From an uncultured Bartonella sp. (lineage in GTDB: Bacteria > Pseudomonadota > Alphaproteobacteria > Rhizobiales > Rhizobiaceae), in the NCBI GenBank assembly GCA_946478235.1, contig CAMLBF010000001.1, forward strand, positions 248,001 to 312,000: a stretch of DNA of 64,000 nt, written 5' to 3'. Positions within the stretch are counted from its first letter, which is position 1. Each line of letters begins with the position of its first letter. The notes beneath the pieces are model-generated. The model worked only from the letters and a program-made list of their open reading frames with translations, was not told the DNA's origin and searched no databases. Below, one piece after another: positions 38,881 through 47,940 of this stretch. A program made the translations under genes and the position numbers.

Positions 38881-40146
38881 CTAGATAATATAGTCGAAAA
38901 GAACTTGATCGTTCGTAATATCTTTATACGCCCAACCGAGATTTTTAAACTTTGTCTCAAGAACCGCAAAGTTTTCATAACGCTTTGTTTCAATTGCGAT
39001 AAGAACCGAGCCAAAATTACGCGCCGACTTCTTAAGATATTCAAAACGGGCAATATCATCGTCCGGTCCTAATTGATCGAGAAACCCACGCAAAGCACCG
39101 GGACGTTGAGGAAAGCGGAAAATGAAATATTTCTTTAAACCCTGATATCGCAATGCACGTTCTTTTACGTCTGGCAGTCTTTCGAAATCAAAATTACCAC
39201 CAGAGATAATCAGCAGAACCTTTTTGCCTTTTAAATCCTGCGGCGAAATACTCTTCAATGCATCTACCGACAAGCCGCCAGCAGGTTCAAGTACGATACC
39301 TTCAACATTCAACATTTCAACCATTGTCGCACAAAGCCTGTTTTCAGGCACAATTGAAACATCAAATGGCGAAAACCTTTTCAACATATCAAAATTTAAT
39401 TCGCCGATCTGAGCGACAGCCGCTCCATCAACAAAAGTATCTACCTCTTCCAACTTAATGCGTTTCTGTTCAGTCAGGCTTTTAAACAGGCTGGCAGCGC
39501 CTTCCGGCTCAGCAAAACGGACGTGCGAATCCCAACCACTTTCTTTTATAAAATGGCTAACACCACTGGCTAATCCACCACCACCAACAGGAATGATGAC
39601 GAGATCGGGTTTTTGATCTCCAACCAGATCTTTCCATTGTTCAGCCGCTTCATACATCACCGTGGCTTGTCCGGTAACAATCCGCATATCGTCAAATGGT
39701 GGTGCCATAACACCACCGCCATCGGTGACAAAAGCCTTGGCAGCAGAATAACATTCATCAAATGTGTCACCTACCAGCCTAATTTCTGTATATTCGCCAC
39801 CAAAACTCCGTGTTTTATCTATTTTTTGCTGCGGTGTTGTAATCGGCATAAAAATAACGCCTTTACGTTTGAAATACCGACAAACAAAAGCAAGACCTTG
39901 CGCATGATTGCCTGCTGATGCACATACAAATGCGGCTTCTGGTGCAACCTTATCAAGCATCTGCGAAATGAAGTTGAATGCCCCACGAATCTTATATGAT
40001 CGGACAGGTGTGAGATCTTCACGTTTTAAATAGATTTCAGCATCATATTTCTGGCTCAGGAAATTGTTGCGCTGAAGTGGTGTTTCATTAAAGAGACCAC
40101 GCAAAGCTTTAGCGGCTTTGGCTACGTCCTGTACAAATTCACTCAT
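38881..40146 (-). CDS. ilvA: Threonine ammonia-lyase, biosynthetic type with one ACT-like domain
   Basis: PLP enzyme making 2-oxobutanoate from threonine, the first step to isoleucine, 421 residues. The PLP lysine lies in SYKIRGAFNF; ASAGNHAQG and the glycine loop PVGGGGLASG bind the cofactor phosphate. The C-terminal regulatory part (about 330-420) starts with KKYFIFRFPQRPGALRGFL, a single ACT-like unit expected to bind isoleucine/valine. Together with ilvC at 59557-60576 this shows that branched-chain synthesis is retained. Confidence 0.95.
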   Translation of the reverse strand: MSEFVQDVAKAAKALRGLFNETPLQRNNFLSQKYDAEIYLKREDLTPVRSYKIRGAFNFISQMLDKVAPEAAFVCASAGNHAQGLAFVCRYFKRKGVIFMPITTPQQKIDKTRSFGGEYTEIRLVGDTFDECYSAAKAFVTDGGGVMAPPFDDMRIVTGQATVMYEAAEQWKDLVGDQKPDLVIIPVGGGGLASGVSHFIKESGWDSHVRFAEPEGAASLFKSLTEQKRIKLEEVDTFVDGAAVAQIGELNFDMLKRFSPFDVSIVPENRLCATMVEMLNVEGIVLEPAGGLSVDALKSISPQDLKGKKVLLIISGGNFDFERLPDVKERALRYQGLKKYFIFRFPQRPGALRGFLDQLGPDDDIARFEYLKKSARNFGSVLIAIETKRYENFAVLETKFKNLGWAYKDITNDQVLFDYII

Positions 40147-40623
40147 GATAAAAAAGTGTTCCTCAACAAAATAATTAGAGAAAGTTCTCTATAAGAAGTA
40201 TTACAATCTCGGTTAGATTAATGCTATCGTGATTATATTCAACAACTTTTCACAAATTCTGACTTCACAGACAGCATTTTATTACTATCAATGTTTTAAA
40301 AGCAGATAATAGGCGAGTGGATAAATAAAAAAGTCAAATACCCTTTACGAAAACGATAGCTGCATGTCGAACAAATTATAGAGTTTAAATACTCTTGAAA
40401 AAACTAGCATTTTAAATTCTATATTTCTTGTTCGTCTTACTCTATTATATACCGTAATCGACCAAAAATCAGAAAAACAAACATTTCAAAGCTAAGACTT
40501 TAATGCGATTTCTGTGCATCGTTATGATTTCTGCTGTCTTGTATTAAGATTGAACACAAAGCGAATATTATCGAAATTGTGATTGATACCAGAGATACAG
40601 TACAATTCATAACAGATTACATA
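40147..40623. other. Gap between ilvA and tRNA-Leu
   Basis: About 480 AT-rich bases, with no credible frame, repeat or RNA gene seen. It includes the ilvA promoter region near 40150-40250. Confidence 0.5.
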
Positions 40624-40710
40624 TGGTGCGGATGGCGGGACTTGAACCCGCATAGTCTAAAGACCGAGGGATTTTAAGTCCCTTGCGTATACCAATTTCG
40701 CCACATCCGC
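40624..40710 (-). tRNA. tRNA-Leu (TAA)
   Basis: An 87-base class II tRNA with encoded CCA. Acceptor GCGGATG/CATCCGC, anticodon stem GGGAC/TCCC region with loop CTTAAAA giving TAA, a long variable arm CTCGGTCTTTAGACTAT and T arm GCGGGTTCAAGTCCCGC. Confidence 0.96.
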
Positions 40711-40720
40711 AGCGCGTGTC

Positions 40721-40749
40721 TTTATAGTGAATGATTAACCACTTGTGAA
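40721..40749 (-). promoter_or_regulatory. Promoter of tRNA-Leu
   Basis: On the minus strand TTCACA (40744-40749) and TATAAA (40721-40726) with a 17-base spacer, ten bases before the tRNA 5' end. Confidence 0.6.
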
Positions 40750-40861
40750 GCCCTATTTTGCTTCTAAAATGTTAAGATCAAACTTATGACCAAACATTTT
40801 CACAGGCTGTGGATAAAGCAAAAAAAACATAATAAAAACAATTAGGCTACCGGTTTTAACA

Positions 40862-40917
40862 GACTTAAAATCCTTCGATCCTAGATCGTGCGGGTTCGAG
40901 TCCCGCCATCCGCACCA
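40862..40917 (+). pseudogene. 3' fragment of a tRNA-Leu (TAA) gene, inverted relative to the intact copy
   Basis: The stretch from GACTTAAAATCC to the encoded ACCA reproduces the anticodon loop, a variable arm, a perfect T arm (GCGGGTTCGAGTCCCGC) and the acceptor 3' strand CATCCGC of tRNA-Leu. It differs from the intact gene at 40624-40710 in the variable arm and one T-loop base. The 5' half is missing: no GCGGATG or D arm occurs in the 90 bases before it, and the anticodon stem mispairs. It lies about 150 bases from the intact gene on the opposite strand. A left-over integration footprint or a decayed duplicate are both possible. Confidence 0.75.
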
Positions 40918-41333
40918 AAAATCTATATTTTACAATGTGTTAATCCATACAGTTGATCATATATTAATTGAGCCAGCAGGATATTGCTGTTATATATCGA
41001 TGTTAGTGACATTGTTTTGCGTCAAATCGTACGCTTAGATCACGTCACAAAATGCCAAAATCTTAACCTATCTGGTCAAACAAAGCGAAATTACCCTTCG
41101 CTCGGTAACATTGATTTGATCTATTTGGTTTCACTTGCCGGCTTGTAACGACAATAAAATTCTCAACCTTACAGAATACGATCGAAAGAAAAAAATGTAT
41201 ATCTTTCAAAATATTATAAAAAGGACATGAATCAAAATATTCATTTGGTCCGTTCACCACCATGTCCCACTAAAGATGCGTCTTAACCAACGCTTCCAAG
41301 TGATTCCAAAACAACGTCTTTTACAAATTTTGA
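40918..41333. other. Gap after the tRNA-Leu fragment
   Basis: About 415 bases with no convincing gene; the short minus frame at 41063-41263 has neither a signal nor a family pattern. No integrase remnant was recognised. Confidence 0.5.
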
Positions 41334-41603
41334 TTATCTAAAGCTTGCCCGATTACCGTTAATTTCAATTGTATCGCTAGCCTTGATGGCAAACCGATCG
41401 CCATTTGGAAATGTTACAAAACATCCTTTGGGGCAAAGATCTACCGTTTGATCTGCCTTCAACGACACATCCCTTCTAGCACCAGATTCCGTAACGACGA
41501 GTGATTGCGGCTTCTGATCGGTATTTTTAATAGTGGCAGCACATACATCGTTAGCTAGCATACTAACTGCAACAAAAGCGATGGCTGTTAAGCTCTTCAC
41601 CAT
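41334..41603 (-). CDS. Small periplasmic protein of unknown function
   Basis: An 89-residue protein with signal peptide MVKSLTAIAFVAVSMLANDV-CAA. The mature part is beta-rich with a CxxxC pair in VDLCPKGCFVTFPNGDRF. The ATG at 41603 has AAGGAAT nine bases upstream, located in the end of the MscS-family gene, whose stop lies immediately before; the long alternative start at 41645 lies inside that gene. Translation is probably coupled to the channel gene, suggesting a shared envelope or osmotic role, by inference. Confidence 0.75.
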   Translation of the reverse strand: MVKSLTAIAFVAVSMLANDVCAATIKNTDQKPQSLVVTESGARRDVSLKADQTVDLCPKGCFVTFPNGDRFAIKASDTIEINGNRASFR

Positions 41604-41604
41604 A

Positions 41605-44016
41605 TTATGTAATTCCTTCATCAGAGAACTTTTTGTATGCCGCAAATCTTACCCGATTGGTCACACCTACTGTTGAAGTGATATCCGGTATAAAGATTGC
41701 GAGTGTAAAATTAAGATTGCTACTATCAAAGCTAGAAAAACTGACCCAAGGCGATGGGTTCTTTAAAACCCCTTCTGTATTGCCTGCAATTTCCATTAAT
41801 ACGTCAACGATATGTTCAGGTGCAGTCATTGCCGGCACCGTAAATGTAATATCAACGCGACCGATTTTATTGCGGTGTGTCCAGTTACCAACATTATTGT
41901 TAATCAAGCTGGAATTTGGCACGATGATAGTCTGACGTTTGGTTGTCTCGACTTCCGTTGCACGGACACTAATACGCTTGACAATACCTGTGGTCGTTCC
42001 GGTTTCAACATAGTCTCCCACTTTAAAAGGACGCTCTGCCAAGAGGATAAGTCCAGAAACAAAGTTTTGAACGATATTCTGGAGACCAAAACCAATACCA
42101 AGAGAAAGACCACCAGCGATAATTGCCAAGCTACTTAGATTAAAACCTGCGGCCGACAAACCGATAAGCGCCGACAGAGCAACTCCGCCATAACCAACGA
42201 CTGTGCGAATGGAGTTTCTAACACCAGAATCTACCTTACCACGGACAAGAACTGTCCCATCAAGCCAGTTGATAAACCAGCGTATTAAAAACCAGCTGAT
42301 AAAGAAGAACATGACACCGATTGAGATGCCAACCAGTGAAATAGACACATTTCCAATTTGGAAACCTGTCATCAGGTGAATACAAGTCGAGAAAATATCG
42401 GCCGCAGAAAAACCCAACTGCATTATAATAGGTGGCACACAAAGGATTATCACCACAATATTCAGCAGCACACCTGCAACCAGCCCAAGTTGGTCCATTG
42501 TCGAATCTTCAAGTTTAAATCTAGCTAAAAGACGACGACCAATAAATGTTTGCGCAAATTCGCCTTCCGCGGCTGTCGCGCGGGAAGTCTGAAACCCAAG
42601 AAACATAAGGACAAGAAAAGCACCACTCACAACGATCTGTTGTGAAATAAAACGGGCAAGGCCAACATAACCGGCGAAAGCCGCACCAATTGGGATAAGA
42701 CCAATCAATACAAGCAAAAAGCGTACAGAACGTGGCCAATGGGTTGTGCTTAAATCGTCATTATTCTTTATTCTGCCCCGAACAAATGAGATTGCCAGAA
42801 TGATAAGCCCAACCAGAACAACGGAAATAAAGCTTTTTGCAATTGCCAAAGATAATGGTGCCGCGACAGCGCGATAAATAGTATTGAAAATATAATCGAG
42901 CCCCATAACCATAGCGAGTGCAAATAATAAAGCGATAAGCAATCTCGCAGGTTTAGGCGCTATATTCATTAACCGCAATTCAGGTAATTTCGGTGAAAGT
43001 ATCACGAAAGACATACGCGTGATGAAGAATATTAGAATGAGTTCATCACCAACCGCCTTGAAAACCGGTTGTAATTCCGTCCAGTTTAGCCCTAAATAAT
43101 CAAAAAAGATGCGAACAAGCACAACAAAAATTGTGCAGATGAGGGTCGGCACCAATGTTGAAACAAAAGCAACTGACAGGCGTTTAAGATAGGAAATCTC
43201 TTCGCCTTCTTTCCAAACTTCCTCTTTCACGCGCCCAATCAACTTATGGGTGAAAAGTGTCAGAATGAATGAAACAATAAGCGGAATCAAAATCGCAATA
43301 GACAGCGATAACGCTTTGAAATGATAGACATATTGCCACCACGAATAAGAAAGCGATAGAAAATCGCCAAAAGCCTCGGTAGCAGATTGTATGATTTGAA
43401 GTCCTAAAGGTGAAGAAAATTCAACCCGACGAGTGAGTGTTCTGGCAAAAAGCTCGCGCGATTGGGAAACGGTTCGTTCCACCAAGCGATTGGCATCAAT
43501 GTAAGAATCTTCCAACTGTGCCATCAATGTGTTTATCTTGACTTTTAGTTGGCGCAGATTATTACGCTCATCGGTGACAGTCTTTGCTTCTTGAACACCC
43601 GCCTGAGGCTCTCCCAGCTGATCCAGCCGCAAATTAATATCATTGAGTGGAGAGCGGAACTTTAATGCGATATCAAATGTTTTGGTATCGATATCCTGAG
43701 CTTTTGTGCGAATGTCGGTCAGTACAGTATTGTCGTCCTGTTCACTATCATACCGCTTTTGCAGGTCAACTAGCTGTTCTTTCAACTCATCAACAACAGC
43801 CTGCTCCTGCGATACCAATTCTGCTGGATCATTGGTGCTTGCTTCATCTGTTGGTTTGGTTGCTGTTTCTGCCCACACAGATTCAACACCTATCCCATGG
43901 AATGATGGGATACTTAAAAGTAAAAAGGCAACAAAGAGACTGAAGAAAATCTTTTTAATAGTTTTAACCGAATTCAATGAACTGACCATCCGAATATTGA
44001 AATTTCTTTTTCGCAT
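41605..44016 (-). CDS. MscS-family mechanosensitive channel with large N-terminal periplasmic domain (DUF3772 type)
   Basis: Inner-membrane tension-gated channel of 803 residues, far longer than E. coli MscS (about 286). A signal sequence (hydrophobic about 23-47) precedes a helical, coiled-coil periplasmic part (EQAVVDELKEQLVDLQKRYD and onward, to about 210). A series of membrane helices follows, then the conserved pore and beta domain: GGLSLGIGFGLQNIVQNFVS, LLAERPFKVGDYVETG and RQTIIVPNSSLINN. This is the YbdG/MscK-like large architecture. It protects against osmotic downshock. A small periplasmic protein gene follows directly. Confidence 0.9.
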   Translation of the reverse strand: MRKRNFNIRMVSSLNSVKTIKKIFFSLFVAFLLLSIPSFHGIGVESVWAETATKPTDEASTNDPAELVSQEQAVVDELKEQLVDLQKRYDSEQDDNTVLTDIRTKAQDIDTKTFDIALKFRSPLNDINLRLDQLGEPQAGVQEAKTVTDERNNLRQLKVKINTLMAQLEDSYIDANRLVERTVSQSRELFARTLTRRVEFSSPLGLQIIQSATEAFGDFLSLSYSWWQYVYHFKALSLSIAILIPLIVSFILTLFTHKLIGRVKEEVWKEGEEISYLKRLSVAFVSTLVPTLICTIFVVLVRIFFDYLGLNWTELQPVFKAVGDELILIFFITRMSFVILSPKLPELRLMNIAPKPARLLIALLFALAMVMGLDYIFNTIYRAVAAPLSLAIAKSFISVVLVGLIILAISFVRGRIKNNDDLSTTHWPRSVRFLLVLIGLIPIGAAFAGYVGLARFISQQIVVSGAFLVLMFLGFQTSRATAAEGEFAQTFIGRRLLARFKLEDSTMDQLGLVAGVLLNIVVIILCVPPIIMQLGFSAADIFSTCIHLMTGFQIGNVSISLVGISIGVMFFFISWFLIRWFINWLDGTVLVRGKVDSGVRNSIRTVVGYGGVALSALIGLSAAGFNLSSLAIIAGGLSLGIGFGLQNIVQNFVSGLILLAERPFKVGDYVETGTTTGIVKRISVRATEVETTKRQTIIVPNSSLINNNVGNWTHRNKIGRVDITFTVPAMTAPEHIVDVLMEIAGNTEGVLKNPSPWVSFSSFDSSNLNFTLAIFIPDITSTVGVTNRVRFAAYKKFSDEGIT

Positions 44017-44336
44017 ATAGCTCTATCATTTCCAAAAGCAATTCACATACTTATTGTCACATCGGGAGCTTAATGGACATTAGTCATGTGATTCTTACAA
44101 AACTATGACGAGAATGCGCGTATTTATTACGCATGAAATAAATTGCAAGACTTTCTCACCTAGTCCCATTTTCGATCAAGATTTGCTTAAAAAATGTTAT
44201 ATTCCACTAAGCATTGTTAACCAATAGCTTTTCAACTGGGTAAATGCTTTCACTAAATATAGAATACTGCTAAGAAATATGAAATTATAAACCGACTTAT
44301 ACAAAAATCGAATTGGTTTAAGGGAAACGTGTTGGT
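44017..44336. other. Divergent gap, mscS-like gene / membrane protein gene
   Basis: About 320 AT-rich bases between divergent genes. It must hold both promoters; no convincing paired -35/-10 was fixed, and no repeats were seen. Confidence 0.4.
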
Positions 44337-44711
44337 ATGACTTTTTTGCGAAAAACACGCAAAAATGAAGAACTGCTGATTTTATGTGCCTGGATTATTC
44401 TGGGCGGCATGATTTTGCTTTTCTTCAGTCTTACGCATGTTTTATCAAACAAGCCTCAGTCACGGCTGCAACACATCAATTCTATTTTATTTAATAAAGA
44501 CAATGCGTTAGACAACAAAAATCAGAAGTCTTTTGTGTCTATCAAATTGAGCAGAGATAAAAAGGTAAAAGATCATAATGATCTTTCTACAATATCGTCG
44601 GTTTATTCAATGACGATTGATAAATGTTTGCCTATGCGGCATATGTCTTACATTGTTCCGCGTAGAGTTAAGCTTAATGGAGTTGGACAAAGTGGACCAC
44701 CTGTTGCTTAA
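44337..44711 (+). CDS. Single-pass membrane protein of unknown function upstream of secDF
   Basis: A 124-residue protein with one N-terminal membrane helix (about 15-36, ILCAWIILGGMILLFFSLTH) preceded by basic residues (RKTRKNEE), so it is expected to face the periplasm with its C-terminal 85 residues, which are polar and lysine-rich. No family was recognised. It lies 80 bases before secDF on the same strand, where yajC is found in many bacteria, but the sequence is not YajC-like (no RPQxKR motif). AAGGGA precedes the ATG by about 12 bases. Confidence 0.65.
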   Translation: MTFLRKTRKNEELLILCAWIILGGMILLFFSLTHVLSNKPQSRLQHINSILFNKDNALDNKNQKSFVSIKLSRDKKVKDHNDLSTISSVYSMTIDKCLPMRHMSYIVPRRVKLNGVGQSGPPVA

Positions 44712-44791
44712 CCTATTGCAAAGCTAACTATAAAAACGTACCTGCCCTATTCAAGAATAGAATATTAAGGCAAAATTATTGGATAATTTCT

Positions 44792-47332
44792 ATGCGAACA
44801 TCGCGCTGGTTAACACTTACGTATTTTCTTATTTTGTTGGTCGGAGTCATTGTTGCTCTTCCCAACCTCTTCACTGAAGAACAAATAAAAAATCATTTAT
44901 CATTTCTTCCTGACACAAGGGTAACACTGGGTCTTGACCTTCAGGGCGGCTCTTATCTGGTTCTGGAAGTTGATGCAAAATCGCTTAAGCGTGATCAGCT
45001 AAGAACAGTGCTTGATAATGTTCGTGCAAAATTGCGTGAGAAACAAATTCCTTCAACCAGTGTGCGCATGATTGGCGAGTCAGTGGTTGCCACCATTGCC
45101 GACAATGATCAACGTGCGCGTGCCTTAACAGCGTTAAAAGAACTTGTTTCGCCAATACAAGGCACATTTGGCGCTGCTGCATCTGATATTGATGTGGTTG
45201 AGCAAAATGGTGCCGTGCGTGTTACACCAACGGAAGCCGGTATCAATTATCGTGTAAGCAATGCTGTTGAACAGAGTTTGGAAATTATCCGCAGACGTGT
45301 GGATCAGGTTGGTGTTGCCGAACCTTCAATCCAGAAAGTTGGCGCTGACCGCATTATGGTTCAGCTACCAGGTTTACAAGATCCAAAACAATTGCGTGAT
45401 CTTCTTGGCACGACAGCGAAGATGACTTTCCATCTTGTGCCAACCAATGTTGATATAAATAACCCACCGGTTGGGGTATCTGTTCTACCGGGTTATACCG
45501 ACGAAACACAACGCTACGCAGTTTACGATCAGGTTTCACTGGATGGCAATGTGCTTGAAGATGCAAGACAATCATTTGACCCTCAAATGCCTGGTAGATC
45601 TCTGATTTCTTTCAAGATGAATTCTGTGGGCGCAAAGATATTTGCCGAAATCACACGTCAGAACATTGGTCGTCCATTTGCTATTGTTCTTGACAATAAA
45701 GTGCTTACCGCACCAGTTATTCAAGGTGTTATACCGGGAGGCCAAGGACAAATCACTGGTAATTTTGACGCAAAAGAAGCCTCAACCCTTGCCGCACTTC
45801 TACGTGCTGGTGCACTACCGGCACCATTAACAGTGATTGAAGAGAGAACTGTGGGACCCGATTTGGGTGCAGATGCTATCAAAATGGGTCTTTATACAGG
45901 TGTTGCCGGTTTCGTGCTCGTCGCCTTGTTCATATTCCTGCTATATGGACTATGGGGCATTATCGCCGACGTAGCCCTTGCTCTGCATACAATCCTCACC
46001 TTTGCGGCATTAAGCGCACTTGGTGCAACACTGACCCTCCCCGGCATAGCGGGTATTATTCTGGGCATAGGTATTGCTGTTGACGCCAATATTCTTATCA
46101 ATGAGCGTATTCGTGAAGAAAGTGAAAAAGGCCTTGGCGCGCTTGCGGCTTTGGATCGTGGTTTCAAACATGCCTTTGCAACAATTGTTGATGCCAATGT
46201 CACGGCTGTTATCGCAACAATCCTCCTATTCTGGTTTGGCACGGGACCAATTCGCGGTTTCGCTGTAACAATGCTACTCGGCATTGTTATTTCAATGTTC
46301 ACCGATGTTACGATCGTCCGTATCATTATGGCTTGGGTTGTTCGTGAATGGAAAATTACCAAACTGAACATCCATTCTTTCTTCAACTTCATTCCGCAGC
46401 ATACCAATTTCCGTTTTATGAATGCACGTTTCCTTGGAATTGGTGTTTCTATTTTATTGTCGATCGCCTCAATCGTGCTTTTCTTTAAACCAGGTTTGAA
46501 TTTCGGTATCGACTTTATGGGTGGTAGCCAGATGGCAATTACCACAAAAGCTCCAGCTGACCTTGCTACATTACGTTCAACATTGGGCAACCTTCACGTT
46601 GGTGAAGTTGCACTGCAAAACGTTGATAACCAAAACACGGTTATGATCCGCATACAGCAGCAGGAAGGTGGCGAAGCCGAACAAACAGCAGCCGTTGAAA
46701 AGGTGAAATCATCCATTCAAGGGCTTTATCCTGATGTTTCTTTTGATCAGACACAAGTTGTTGGTCCAAAAGTTTCAGGAGAATTGGCAACTGCCGGCTT
46801 TACCGCTGTCATTCTCGCGGCCATCGCCATGACATTCTATATTTGGTGGCGTTTTGAGTGGTTTTTCGCTGTGGGTGCTATTGTTACCCTTGTTCTTGAT
46901 ACGACAAAAATGGTGGGCTTTTTTGCTCTCTTCCAATTGGATTTCAACCTAACAGCAATTGCAGCACTCCTCACCATTGTCGGTTATTCGGTTAACGATA
47001 AGGTTGTTGTTTATGACCGTATGCGTGAAAATATGCGGCTTTATAAAAAGATGCCGCTACGTGAATTGATTGATATGTCAATCAATCAAGTATTGATACG
47101 TTGCGTATTCACCTCCACAACAACCGTATTGGCCATGTTGCCTATGGCAATATGGGGTGGTAGTGCTGTTCACAATTTTGCAGTGCCAATGGTCGTTGGT
47201 GTTGTTGTCGCAACATCTTCTTCAATCTTTATTGCCGCTCCAATCCTGCTCTTCTTGGGCAATTGGTGGCATAATCACCACCAAGGACGTGATATGATTG
47301 AAGACACTGCTGCATTAGATGCACAAAAATAG
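44792..47332 (+). CDS. secDF: Protein translocase SecD/SecF fusion
   Basis: Proton-driven accessory unit of the Sec translocon that pulls proteins across the inner membrane, 846 residues. The SecD half starts with helix 1 then GLDLQGGSYLVLEVD (about 49-63), a large periplasmic P1 domain and five more helices with GIGIAVDANILINERIREE. The SecF half starts near residue 545 with GLNFGIDFMGGSQMAI and carries VGYSVNDKVVVYDRMRENMR. Fusion of the two is common in Bartonella/Brucella relatives and Gram-positives. SecY is encoded at 5493-6839. Confidence 0.97.
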   Translation: MRTSRWLTLTYFLILLVGVIVALPNLFTEEQIKNHLSFLPDTRVTLGLDLQGGSYLVLEVDAKSLKRDQLRTVLDNVRAKLREKQIPSTSVRMIGESVVATIADNDQRARALTALKELVSPIQGTFGAAASDIDVVEQNGAVRVTPTEAGINYRVSNAVEQSLEIIRRRVDQVGVAEPSIQKVGADRIMVQLPGLQDPKQLRDLLGTTAKMTFHLVPTNVDINNPPVGVSVLPGYTDETQRYAVYDQVSLDGNVLEDARQSFDPQMPGRSLISFKMNSVGAKIFAEITRQNIGRPFAIVLDNKVLTAPVIQGVIPGGQGQITGNFDAKEASTLAALLRAGALPAPLTVIEERTVGPDLGADAIKMGLYTGVAGFVLVALFIFLLYGLWGIIADVALALHTILTFAALSALGATLTLPGIAGIILGIGIAVDANILINERIREESEKGLGALAALDRGFKHAFATIVDANVTAVIATILLFWFGTGPIRGFAVTMLLGIVISMFTDVTIVRIIMAWVVREWKITKLNIHSFFNFIPQHTNFRFMNARFLGIGVSILLSIASIVLFFKPGLNFGIDFMGGSQMAITTKAPADLATLRSTLGNLHVGEVALQNVDNQNTVMIRIQQQEGGEAEQTAAVEKVKSSIQGLYPDVSFDQTQVVGPKVSGELATAGFTAVILAAIAMTFYIWWRFEWFFAVGAIVTLVLDTTKMVGFFALFQLDFNLTAIAALLTIVGYSVNDKVVVYDRMRENMRLYKKMPLRELIDMSINQVLIRCVFTSTTTVLAMLPMAIWGGSAVHNFAVPMVVGVVVATSSSIFIAAPILLFLGNWWHNHHQGRDMIEDTAALDAQK

Positions 47333-47341
47333 AAATAATCT

Positions 47342-47371
47342 TGCTGGTGCGGAAATAATTCTGCACCAGCA
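47342..47371 (+). terminator. Hairpin after secDF
   Basis: TGCTGGTGC (47342-47350) and GCACCAGCA (47363-47371) form a 9-bp stem with a 12-base loop ten bases past the secDF stop. No U run follows, so termination strength is uncertain. Confidence 0.5.
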
Positions 47372-47940
47372 TATAAACGGTGTCGGCAGATAATACGACA
47401 TCACAATTTTTACTCTTAAGCGCCTGCTCTCTTGAGTATTCTCTTTCTTAAGCCCCTGCTTTCTTGAGCGTTCTCTTTCTTAAACGCCTGTTTTTTTCTG
47501 GGTATTTTCTTTCTGGAACACTTTTTCTCTTAAGCGCTTACTTTTAAGCTTGTTCATCATTGATAGCTCGATAGCCTACCAATATTCAGAGCTACCCACT
47601 AAATAATGACGCTCAGCCACCCCCAATGTGTCAGTATTGGTGTATCAACTACGTTAGTGTTGTATCAATTACGCCATTTTCGCTTGTCATCAACGACATA
47701 ATCATTGTTGTATCAGTTCCATGATTTATGGCTGAAATATCGTGACACACGATAAAATCATGTAAAATCTTGTTCTATTCGCAAAACAAGCGATATTTTT
47801 GTCGCGCCCGCAAAAGAAATTGCTAACGGTATGATAAGATATTTAAATCATAATCATAGTAAGATAATTATTTTGTCGGAAGCATCGGATTCCGATTCTT
47901 CGATAATTGAGCGCAACACGAACAAAAAGAGTAAAAACGC
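47372..47940. other. Repeat-containing gap between secDF and the YbhN-type gene
   Basis: About 570 bases without a gene. 47413-47506 holds three degenerate copies of a roughly 32-base unit (core CTTAAGCGCCTGCTxTCTTGAGxxTT), with a further partial copy to about 47550. A second family, TGTATCAAxTACG, occurs at 47641-47653 and 47661-47673 and in altered form at 47709-47720. Confidence 0.65.
47413..47506 (+). repeat. Degenerate ~32-base direct repeats
   Basis: Units at 47413-47440, 47441-47472 and 47473-47506 share the pattern CTTAAGCGCCTG, a pyrimidine run, then TTGAG/CTGGG and xxTT. Each begins with CTC or CTCTTT. The copies differ at several positions, so they are old or loosely constrained. 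Function unknown. Confidence 0.6.

Noticed and set aside
41063-41263. 66-codon minus-strand frame after the tRNA-Leu fragment
   Set aside because: No start signal and no family-like sequence; judged non-coding.
45892-46590. Long 232-codon frame on the minus strand inside secDF
   Set aside because: It is antisense to strongly conserved SecD/SecF membrane helices, and its composition (Ala/Ile/Arg/Pro-rich, no family pattern) is that of a mirror frame.
47413-47506. Possible CRISPR array
   Set aside because: Units are directly adjacent, differ from one another and have no unique spacers; no cas gene is in the window.
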